Positions 9,704 to 16,424 of a DNA stretch of 64,000 nucleotides are shown here, piece by piece; position 1 is the first letter of the stretch; each line of letters opens with the position of its first letter. A model generated the notes under the pieces. The model did no database searches. It saw only the letters and a list, made by a program, of their open reading frames with translations, and was not told where the DNA came from. The position numbers were made by a program, and so were the translations under genes. The stretch spans positions 682,001 to 746,000 of the forward strand of contig NZ_CANLKW010000001.1 of assembly GCF_947491795.1 (NCBI RefSeq), written 5' to 3'. The DNA comes from an uncultured Roseobacter sp. (GTDB lineage: Bacteria; Pseudomonadota; Alphaproteobacteria; Rhodobacterales; Rhodobacteraceae).

Positions 9704-10374
9704 TTAAAAATTGCCACCTATGATCTTTACCTTGGGGTGGCGTCGCAACCACAACCCTAGGCGGAAACTTGCCAAACAACCAACAAGGTGTGAAGCCCCT
9801 ATTCGCTAAATCATTGAAAAAGCTGAAATAGAATACGAGTGATTAGGCTGAGCTAATTCCTGCACTCGCTGTTCACAAGCGACCCTCGGATTGCAGGGTA
9901 AATCCAGAGTTCGCCGACTTCGACGCAGCAAAGCCGAATCTTGGTGGCAACTAGTGTATGTCTTTCAAGTACTGCAAACCTTGAATGTCCGCTCCCAAAA
10001 AACTGCGGTATTGACCTCGCACGCGCAGCGAATGACGGCTTCCCGCCCGTTCTTACAGCAAACGCATTGTGCAGAATGCTACCGTTCGGGTTGGCGCGGG
10101 GAATTGTATCCCCGTCCGCAAAGCTGTCATGGCGGCATTATTTGCCAGTGCCGGCTTTCGGATCATGCTACCGTTGAAGCCGGGTCCCGTTTATTCGTCC
10201 GAAGCCCTGCGACATTGGCGAGGCGCAGGACAGCGTATTTTGAATGCCTCCTGGCAAGTTCAGGGCTTATACCCAGTTTTTCCTAAGTAAGAGGTGGTAT
10301 TTTGCGTGGTATGTTTTTAAAGATTATTAAATTTTCATTTAATTAACAGTATATTAAAGAGTAAAGTAGGCGGA
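9704..10374. other. Long intergenic stretch, no supported gene
   Basis: About 670 bases lie upstream of the giant helicase. Short open frames exist between 9891 and 10290, but they overlap each other, lack a convincing ribosome site and encode nothing recognisable. The part from about 9950 to 10270 is GC-richer than its flanks and could be a decayed gene or relic. From about 10315 to 10367 the DNA is very AT-rich (TTAA and ATTAAA runs). The helicase promoter should lie in the 9704-9850 part, but I see no clear -35/-10 pair. Confidence 0.5.
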
Positions 10375-10390
10375 CTTCGTCTCCGCCACC
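10375..10390 (+). repeat. Candidate attachment site: tRNA-Ser 3'-end fragment
   Basis: The sequence CTTCGTCTCCGCCACC has the form of the acceptor-stem 3' strand and discriminator of an alphaproteobacterial serine tRNA (…TCGTCTCCGCCA). The rest of the tRNA is absent: directly upstream is AT-rich DNA. Such orphan tRNA 3' ends are the duplicated core left at the far end of elements integrated by tyrosine recombinases. It sits at the change from lower-GC DNA carrying sbcDC and the giant helicase to ordinary chromosome. The matching intact tRNA and any integrase would lie left of the window. The same bases also form a 6-bp hairpin (GGCGGA/TCCGCC), so a structural role is the main alternative. Confidence 0.5.
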
Positions 10391-10539
10391 TATTAATACC
10401 CTGCAAGATGCTATGCCCGACCGGAAGTCTGCTGCATATGTTCAGCTGAAAGATACCCGGTCAGATGCACACTGTTGCCCGGTGAAGCTCTAGTTTTTTA
10501 CAGGCCCATATTTTTTTCGCAATAAGACGGGTATTCCAT

Positions 10540-12120
10540 TCACCCTGCACAGCCAGAGGGCAGCGGTGTTTCCGCGTTTGGCAACCAATCCAAAGACACG
10601 CCAGCCCGTCGCCAGCCCTCGCAGATCATCCGGACGAGCGCCGGGTTGCCGCGCATTGGTTCCAGATGGCTGGCGAGGGCCTGGGCGACATCAGGAACGA
10701 GCTCCTGCAGCGCCACCAGTTCTGTCTGCGCTGCATCTGTTCTGCCACACGCGGCTGATATCCACACCAGCTGTGCATGATACCAGGCATCTCCCGGCGC
10801 CGGGACCCGCAGCATTTCCTCAAGCGCCTGTTCCGCATAACCAAGGCGCATGTACCTCCAGGCCTGCGGATAATGATACCAGGCAGGATGAACCGGACTG
10901 AGTTCAATCGCAGTCTCCAGCAGGGCGACAGCTTCGGCCTCGCAGGCCGCCAGTGCAAAACCATAGCCTGTTTCGGCCAGAACAACCGGATCGCGCGGGG
11001 ACAGACGAATGGCCTCATTGGCTGCTGTCAGAAAACCAGCATTGTCCCCGGTCAGAATTGAGCTGACTGCCAGGGCCGCCTGCCCCCGCGCGCAGTGCGG
11101 ATTTTGCGCGACAGATGTGCGGGCCGCCGCATCTGCCTTTTCCAGGCTAACGGCTTTCAACGCCGGATCAACGCAATCCCTGTGATCGGCCAGGTGCAGA
11201 AAGGCACATGATGCCAGAGTGAGTGCGTCGGGAGTTCCCGCAGCGACGGATGAAAAGCCATCAATCAGCCGCTTTCTCTGCGCTGCATCCCTGTCGCGGT
11301 ACGCCGCCTCTGCCGCGGCGCGCCAGCAGTACGCTTCATAAGTTTCGGCTCCGGTGTCTGAAACAGGCAGATGCTCCGGCTGCTCGTTTTGCGCCGCATG
11401 TTCGGTTTGCAAACCTCGGGCGCAAAAGCGGGCAATCTCTGCTGCGGCATTGCTCAGTCCCGCCACTGTCGCGGGACAATCAAGTTGCGTTCTGTGCAGG
11501 ATGTCACCCCGGGTCGTTGACACAATCCGAACACTCACACGAAATGCCTCGGCATGGCGCAGAAGACTGCCCTCTATCAGACTGCCCGCGCCAAAAAGGC
11601 GCAGCAGATCCGCGTGATCACAGCCTTGGCTCAGAGCTGCATCAGATGTCATCCGGCTGAGCACTCTGAAATCAGTGAACCGGGACAGGTGACTGAGTAT
11701 ATCGTCGGTCAGCGCGCTGCCTGCGTGTTCATCTTCTGCACGACCGCGGATCAGACGAAAAACGCCCACAAGCACACAGTCTGACTGCGCCCGCTGCAAG
11801 GACCGGACAGGGAGCGCGCGGGCGGGAACGCATAAACGGTACCCGGCACGCGGCACATGGCTGATCACCTGCGCCCGGCCCGCCACAGTGCCCAGAACCG
11901 CGCGTATTGCCGCCACAGCATCGGTCAATCTTTGCCCGGGGGCGTCCTTGCCCACCTGTAACTGTGCCTCCAGGGCTTCTTCGGACACTGGTGCGCCCTC
12001 GGCATCATAAAGGCACTTCAGCACAGAGGCCGCATCTGCAGACAACAGCGAGGTTTGCCCGGCGCGGCGCACAGTGGCACGGCCGAAATCAAATTCCGCG
12101 TCAGCAATCCTAATTTTCAT
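10540..12120 (-). CDS. CadC-like winged-helix regulator with TolB-like and TPR regions
   Basis: A 526-residue cytoplasmic protein. Residues 1 to about 100 form an OmpR/PhoB-type winged helix (ends HVPRAGYRL, the typical last strand). This is followed by a region like the TolB/FlgO-like domain of adenylate-cyclase-type regulators (DDILSHLSRFTDFRVLSR and GAGSLIEGSLLRHAEAFRVSVRIV). The rest is TPR-like helices (AIRLSPRDPVVLAETGYGFAL, AIELSPVHPAWYHYPQAW). No membrane segment is visible, unlike true CadC. The start at 12120 (MKIRIADAEF) fits the domain start; an in-frame ATG 22 codons upstream adds an unlikely tail. It is probably a transcription regulator sensing through its TPR part; the signal is unknown. 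It is the first gene on the chromosome side of the candidate attachment site. Confidence 0.8.
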   Translation of the reverse strand: MKIRIADAEFDFGRATVRRAGQTSLLSADAASVLKCLYDAEGAPVSEEALEAQLQVGKDAPGQRLTDAVAAIRAVLGTVAGRAQVISHVPRAGYRLCVPARALPVRSLQRAQSDCVLVGVFRLIRGRAEDEHAGSALTDDILSHLSRFTDFRVLSRMTSDAALSQGCDHADLLRLFGAGSLIEGSLLRHAEAFRVSVRIVSTTRGDILHRTQLDCPATVAGLSNAAAEIARFCARGLQTEHAAQNEQPEHLPVSDTGAETYEAYCWRAAAEAAYRDRDAAQRKRLIDGFSSVAAGTPDALTLASCAFLHLADHRDCVDPALKAVSLEKADAAARTSVAQNPHCARGQAALAVSSILTGDNAGFLTAANEAIRLSPRDPVVLAETGYGFALAACEAEAVALLETAIELSPVHPAWYHYPQAWRYMRLGYAEQALEEMLRVPAPGDAWYHAQLVWISAACGRTDAAQTELVALQELVPDVAQALASHLEPMRGNPALVRMICEGWRRAGVSLDWLPNAETPLPSGCAG

Positions 12121-12203
12121 ATGAGGCGACAGTTCCGCTTTGGTCCCGGTGAGACTAGCACAGACAAAAGTGCGCGGGGAGCACAAGAAACAAACTGTAT
12201 AAC

Positions 12204-12231
12204 AAAAAACGCCCCCGGGGTCCGGAGGCGC
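12204..12231 (-). terminator. Rho-independent terminator
   Basis: On the minus strand a GC-rich stem CGCCTCCGG/CCGGGGGCG with a short loop is followed by six T residues. It lies just after the VPLPA-anchored protein gene (stop at 12259) and before the regulator start at 12120, so it separates the two minus-strand genes. Confidence 0.8.
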
Positions 12232-12258
12232 CTGAATTCACACGAAGTGCTCTGCGCT

Positions 12259-12873
12259 TCAGCTCTTGCGGCGGGCCAGCACACCGAGCCCGGCAAGACC
12301 GGTCATCAGAAACAGCACCCCGGCAGGCAATGGGACAACGCTGATGCGGATATCGTAAGTTGCGGCCCCTTTTTCGCGCGCCACACGGCTGTCCACACCA
12401 AAGGAATACGTCTGTCCGCCACGGGCCCGGAAGATCGTGGGCGTGGTACCGTAGTCGGACGGGTCGGAAATATCCGTTCTCAGGCGGCGCGTCTGTGTGC
12501 CGGCGGGATCACCCTGCGGGCGCAGCACAAAGTCAGCTTCGTTATGGCCGCGCCGTTCGCGGACAAAACCGCTCTCGATCTCGTTTCCACCAACAGAAAT
12601 TCCGTCAAACGCAAAGGAGACCATGAAATCTGACGCCGCTGTGAAGGTGAAAAAGTCCGCATGCCCAACAAGACGGCCGGACAGAACGATCTGGCTGAAT
12701 TCGCCTGCACCATATCCGATGGTTCCCAGATTGAGCCCGCTGGCGGCCGCATCAGAGATACGGGTCGTACCATCGACGAGCGCCCTGGAGCCTTCGGTAT
12801 AGCCAACTGTTGCAGCGCTCAGAGGGGCCGCAAGAGCCAGAAACGCGCCGGTGAGAAGAGATGTCAGTTTCAT
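12259..12873 (-). CDS. Exported protein with VPLPA-CTERM sorting signal
   Basis: A 204-residue exported protein. It starts with a signal peptide (MKLTSLLTGAFLALAAPLSAA), preceded by an AAAGG ribosome site, which decides the start at 12873 over a longer frame. It ends with VVPLPAGVLFLMTGLAGLGVLARRKS: the VPLPA box, one membrane helix and a basic tail, the signature of the VPLPA variant of PEP-CTERM signals found in Roseobacters and thought to be processed by an exosortase. The middle is a beta-rich domain with regularly placed charged residues, resembling bacterial pre-peptidase-like or calcium-binding ectodomains (HADFFTFTAASDFMVSFAFDG). No exosortase gene is in the window. Role is unknown; surface or extracellular matrix association is inferred. 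Confidence 0.85.
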   Translation of the reverse strand: MKLTSLLTGAFLALAAPLSAATVGYTEGSRALVDGTTRISDAAASGLNLGTIGYGAGEFSQIVLSGRLVGHADFFTFTAASDFMVSFAFDGISVGGNEIESGFVRERRGHNEADFVLRPQGDPAGTQTRRLRTDISDPSDYGTTPTIFRARGGQTYSFGVDSRVAREKGAATYDIRISVVPLPAGVLFLMTGLAGLGVLARRKS

Positions 12874-13058
12874 GATTACACAACCTTTATAAATCTTAGT
12901 TAACGAGGATTTACCGGTTGATTCGGGCAGGAATAGGTCGCTGGCCGCCCAGAATGTGGTGATCCTGAGGCATCCGCCGGTGTCACCCTGATTGATATGC
13001 GTCAATGCCCGCCCCTCCCTGACCTGTTAAAATCAAGGCATCTTGGGGGAGAGCCTTT

Positions 13059-13460
13059 ATGCATATGATCATCGGCCTGGCCGTCTGTCTGATCGCCTCG
13101 GGCGCTGGCGCTGAAGTGGCCGGCGACAGAGATGAGGGCGGCCGGCTTTTCCATCTGCACTGCGCATCCTGTCACGGTCCAGATGCAGCAGGAGATGGGT
13201 CAATGGCGGGAATTCTGGAAAATGCCCCGGCAGATCTGACCCGCCTTGCGGCAAACAACGACGGGGTCTTTCCGACGCGTCGTGTCGTTTCACAGATCGA
13301 CGGGCGGACACCCCTGTCCGGGCACGGCGGCGAAATGCCGGTCTATGGGTGGTTTTTCAAGGGAAGCCCCGTCACCCTTTACGCAGAAACGGGAACCGAA
13401 ATACCAACAACCCGCGCCGTCGCAGACCTGATCGCCTGGCTGAAAGCCATTCAGGACTGA
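13059..13460 (+). CDS. Small periplasmic c-type cytochrome
   Basis: A 133-residue protein with a short signal peptide (cleavage near Gly-Ala-Glu at 17-19) and one covalent haem site CASCH at residues 35-39. The next conserved segment GPDAAGDGSMAG and a Met-containing stretch (GGEMPVYGWFF) supply the likely axial Met, as in class I cytochromes. The start at 13059 has a GGGGGAG ribosome site eight bases upstream. It stands alone; its 3' end overlaps the convergent choV gene by ten bases. It presumably carries electrons in the periplasm; its partner is unknown. Confidence 0.85.
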   Translation: MHMIIGLAVCLIASGAGAEVAGDRDEGGRLFHLHCASCHGPDAAGDGSMAGILENAPADLTRLAANNDGVFPTRRVVSQIDGRTPLSGHGGEMPVYGWFFKGSPVTLYAETGTEIPTTRAVADLIAWLKAIQD

Positions 13461-14506
13461 GCGCCCCCTGCCCCGTCGGGCGTTTCGCGCGGATCAAGAA
13501 TTCCGGCAATCACCCCGCGCTTTGTAATCTGCCCTACGATATCGCCCTCATGCTCGACCGCAATTGGTCCGTCCGATTCCAGCAGCTGGCGCATGACGTG
13601 TTCCACCTGCATTCGGGCTGGAACGGTTTCACCCGTCGCTCCGGTGGCGGGTTCCATCACATCCTGCGCACGCAGCACACCCAGCGGGTTCATATGGGCG
13701 ACAAAATCCGCCACATAGCCGTTTACTGGGCGGGAGAAGATATCCTGGGGCGTGCCGCACTGCACAATCCGACCGCCCTCCATAATCGCAATACGGTCGC
13801 CCAGTTTGAATGCCTCATCCAGATCATGGCTGACAAAGATAATCGTTCGCTTAAGGTCACGCTGCAGATCGAGCAACTCGTCCTGAAGCCGCGCGCGGAT
13901 CAGCGGATCGAGCGCGGAGAAGGGTTCATCCATCAGCAGAATTGGCGCGTCAGTTGCAAAGGCCCGCGCAAGGCCGACGCGCTGCTGCATACCCCCCGAA
14001 AGCTCTCCGACGCGACGGTCTGCCCAGTCGGACAGGCCGACCAGCTCAAGCTGGCGGTCGGTACGGTCAACGCGTTCTTTTTTGGGCAGATCGGCCAGTT
14101 CCAGACCGAGCCCCACGTTTTCGCGCACCGTTCGCCAGGGCAAAAGCCCAAACTGCTGGAACACCATCGAGACGCATTCCCGGCGCACCCGCCGGAGATC
14201 ATTGGCAGTGGAATGCGTAACATCGCAGGACCACTCCCCGTCAAACACCCGTACAGCGCCCCGCACCACCGGGTTCAGGCCGTTGACGGCACGCAGCAGC
14301 GTCGATTTTCCAGAGCCCGACAGCCCCATCAGCACCAGGATCTCGCCTTGTTCCACACTCAGCGAGCAGTCGTGCACACCTAGGATCTGTCCCGTGGCCT
14401 GCTCTACTTCTGCGCGGCTTTTACCTGCATCCATCTCTGGCAGAGCTTTCCCGGGCGCTTCCCCAAAAACAATCGATACGTTGTCGAATTCAACAGCAGC
14501 GCTCAT
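13451..14506 (-). CDS. choV: Choline ABC transporter ATP-binding protein
   Basis: A 351-residue ATPase of the quaternary-amine family. Walker A GLSGSGKST is at residues 61-69, the signature is LSGGMQQRVGLARAFA, Walker B is ILLMDEPFSALDP and the switch His is in FVSHDLDEAF. The first about 45 residues (VSIVFGEAPGKALPEMDAGK) resemble the distinctive N-terminus of rhizobial ChoV rather than ProV. A short CBS-like tail follows the ATPase. It is the last gene of choX-choW-choV; its start overlaps the choW stop by four bases (ATGA). It couples ATP hydrolysis at the inner membrane to choline import. Confidence 0.92.
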   Translation of the reverse strand: MSAAVEFDNVSIVFGEAPGKALPEMDAGKSRAEVEQATGQILGVHDCSLSVEQGEILVLMGLSGSGKSTLLRAVNGLNPVVRGAVRVFDGEWSCDVTHSTANDLRRVRRECVSMVFQQFGLLPWRTVRENVGLGLELADLPKKERVDRTDRQLELVGLSDWADRRVGELSGGMQQRVGLARAFATDAPILLMDEPFSALDPLIRARLQDELLDLQRDLKRTIIFVSHDLDEAFKLGDRIAIMEGGRIVQCGTPQDIFSRPVNGYVADFVAHMNPLGVLRAQDVMEPATGATGETVPARMQVEHVMRQLLESDGPIAVEHEGDIVGQITKRGVIAGILDPRETPDGAGGAQS

Positions 14507-15339
14507 TTCCGGTCCACCCTCAGCATGCGGTCCAGCATGATCGCCACCACCACGATAATAAAACCACTCTCAAAACCCAGCGATGTGTTCACCTGGTTGA
14601 GCGCGCGCACAACAGGCACGCCCAGGCCATCCGCCCCCACCAGTGCCGCAATAACCACCATCGACAGCGACAGCATAATGGTCTGGTTCAGCCCGGCCAT
14701 GATCTGCGGCAGTGCATAGGGCAGCTCCACTTTCCAGAGCTTCTGCATCGGTGTGGCACCAAAGGCATCCGCCGCCTCCAGCAGCGGTTTTGGCGTCGTG
14801 CTGATACCCAGATGCGTCAGCCTTATGGGCGCGGGCACCACGAAAATCACCGTGGCGATCAGCCCGGGGACCATACCGATGCCAAAAAAGACGATCGCCG
14901 GGATCAGATACACAAAGGTTGGCAGGGTCTGCATCAGGTCCAGAACGGGCCGCATCGCCTGATAGAGACGCGGCCGGTGCGCTGCCGCGATACCGATGGG
15001 CACCCCGATCGCCATACAGACAACACAGGCTGACATCACAAGCGTGATGCTCTCTGTCATTTCCTCCCAGTAGTCCTGGTTCAGAATGAACAGAAAACCA
15101 AGCACGACAAAGAGGCAGACCTTCCAGCTCCGCTGCAACATCCATGTGATGGCAACGAATGCGGCGATAATGACAAAGGGATGCGGGGTCTGCAGGACCC
15201 AGAGGATGGCATCAATCATCCATTCCATCACAATGGCGAGCCCGTCAAAGAACCATTCGCCATTGGTCTGGAGCCAGTCAAAGAAAGCCGCGGCGGTCTT
15301 GCCAACCGGGATCTTGGTTTCGGTCAGCCATTCCAGCAC
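14503..15339 (-). CDS. choW: Choline ABC transporter permease
   Basis: A 278-residue inner-membrane protein with about six to seven hydrophobic helices and the binding-protein-dependent permease region near the C-terminus (EAADAFGATPMQKLWKVELPYALPQIMAGLNQ is the EAA-loop segment that contacts the ATPase). Length and N-terminal extension fit ChoW/ProW-type permeases. It sits between choX and choV. The start has a GGTGA/GAGAGG ribosome site. With ChoX and ChoV it should import choline, used as a compatible-solute precursor or carbon and nitrogen source. Confidence 0.92.
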   Translation of the reverse strand: MLEWLTETKIPVGKTAAAFFDWLQTNGEWFFDGLAIVMEWMIDAILWVLQTPHPFVIIAAFVAITWMLQRSWKVCLFVVLGFLFILNQDYWEEMTESITLVMSACVVCMAIGVPIGIAAAHRPRLYQAMRPVLDLMQTLPTFVYLIPAIVFFGIGMVPGLIATVIFVVPAPIRLTHLGISTTPKPLLEAADAFGATPMQKLWKVELPYALPQIMAGLNQTIMLSLSMVVIAALVGADGLGVPVVRALNQVNTSLGFESGFIIVVVAIMLDRMLRVDRK

Positions 15340-15365
15340 GGGTCACCTCTCTTCTGGCGGAATTG

Positions 15366-15390
15366 CCCGGACCGGAAAACCCGGACCGGG
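15366..15390 (-). promoter_or_regulatory. Intercistronic stem-loop between choX and choW
   Basis: CCCGGACCGG, four A residues, then CCCGGACCGGG. The arms pair with one central mismatch and give a strong hairpin in the 62-base gap after choX. There is no T-run long enough for a full terminator. Such hairpins after binding-protein genes often protect the upstream message or cut read-through, so that the binding protein is made in excess over the permease. That role is inferred here. Confidence 0.55.
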
Positions 15391-15401
15391 CGGGTATCAA
15401 A

Positions 15402-16328
15402 TCAAAGGCCGAGGGCTGTATTCACAGCGGCCGTGGCGTCACCACCGTCAACCGTCGTCACACCATCAAGCCAGGCCTTGAACGCATCCGGGTTCGCTTT
15501 CAGCCAGGCTTCCGCTGCATCGTCCGGCTCTTCACCGTCGTTCAGAATCGCGCCCATGATCTCGTTTTCCATCGCGAGCGTGAACTTGAGATTGCCGAGC
15601 AGCGCGCCCACATTCGGGCATTCTGAAACATAGCCCTTGCGCGTGTTGGTATAGACCGTCGCACCGCCCAGATCCGGGCCAAAGAAGTCGTCCCCACCCG
15701 TCAGATAGCCCATGTCAAAGTTGGCATTCATCGGGTGCGGTTCCCAGCCCAGGAACACAATGGGTTCGTCGCGTTTGGAGGCACGTTCGACCTGCGCCAG
15801 CATACCCTGTTCCGAGCTTTCCTTGACTTCGAAACCGCTCAGCCCGAATGCATCTGCATCGATCATCGACTGGATCAGGCGGTTGCCGTCGTTACCCGGC
15901 TCAATGCCGTAGATCTGACCGTCCAGCGCGTCTGCATGTGTTGCAATATCCGAAAAGTCCTTAATTCCCAGATCCGTAGCAACCTTGTTTACAGCAAGGG
16001 TGTATTTCGCGCCTTCCAGGTTTTCGCGCACGGTCTCGACGGTTCCGGCCTCACGGTAGGGCGCGATATCGCCTTCCATCGTGGGCATCCAGTTGCCAAG
16101 GAAAATATCAATATCCCCCTGCGCCATCGAGGTGTAGGTCACCGGCACGGACAGCACCTTGATATCCGTGTCATAACCCAGCGCGCGCAGCACGACCGTC
16201 GTGGCCGCAGTGGTTGCTGTGATGTCCGTCCAGCCAACATCGGAGAAGGTCACTTCGGTGCAATCTGCGGCAGCGGCAGAGGCCATTGCGGCAAACGCGA
16301 GCGCGGAGGCGGTGGTTCTGAGGTACAT
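15402..16328 (-). CDS. choX: Choline ABC transporter substrate-binding protein
   Basis: A 308-residue periplasmic protein with a signal peptide (cleavage after ASAAAA, near residue 21). The start at 16328 has a strong AAAGGGAG ribosome site. Trp33, Trp80, Tyr109 and Trp195 have exactly the spacing of the aromatic box I recall for Sinorhizobium ChoX (Trp43, Trp90, Tyr119, Trp205), which wraps the trimethylammonium group. This argues for choline, perhaps acetylcholine, rather than glycine betaine as ligand. It is the first gene of choXWV. No betaine synthesis gene or BetI regulator is next to it in this window. Confidence 0.93.
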   Translation of the reverse strand: MYLRTTASALAFAAMASAAAADCTEVTFSDVGWTDITATTAATTVVLRALGYDTDIKVLSVPVTYTSMAQGDIDIFLGNWMPTMEGDIAPYREAGTVETVRENLEGAKYTLAVNKVATDLGIKDFSDIATHADALDGQIYGIEPGNDGNRLIQSMIDADAFGLSGFEVKESSEQGMLAQVERASKRDEPIVFLGWEPHPMNANFDMGYLTGGDDFFGPDLGGATVYTNTRKGYVSECPNVGALLGNLKFTLAMENEIMGAILNDGEEPDDAAEAWLKANPDAFKAWLDGVTTVDGGDATAAVNTALGL

Positions 16329-16424
16329 GTCTGATCTCCCTTTGTAATTTTCGCAAAGGGTGCGCAGGATTGGCCGCGCGGTCAACCAGAAACCTGTCTC
16401 AGACCGGTTTCAGAACAGGTGTTT

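Noticed and set aside
9891..10290. Several overlapping frames of 70-130 codons in the gap beside the island end
   Set aside because: No ribosome site, no recognisable motif, and mutual overlap; kept only as a possible relic.
10369..10387. GGCGGA/TCCGCC hairpin as a terminator
   Set aside because: There is no T-run on either strand and no gene ends nearby; the tRNA 3'-end reading explains the bases better.
12874..13005. A 44-residue extension before the VPLPA protein
   Set aside because: It would bury the signal peptide; the internal ATG has a ribosome site.
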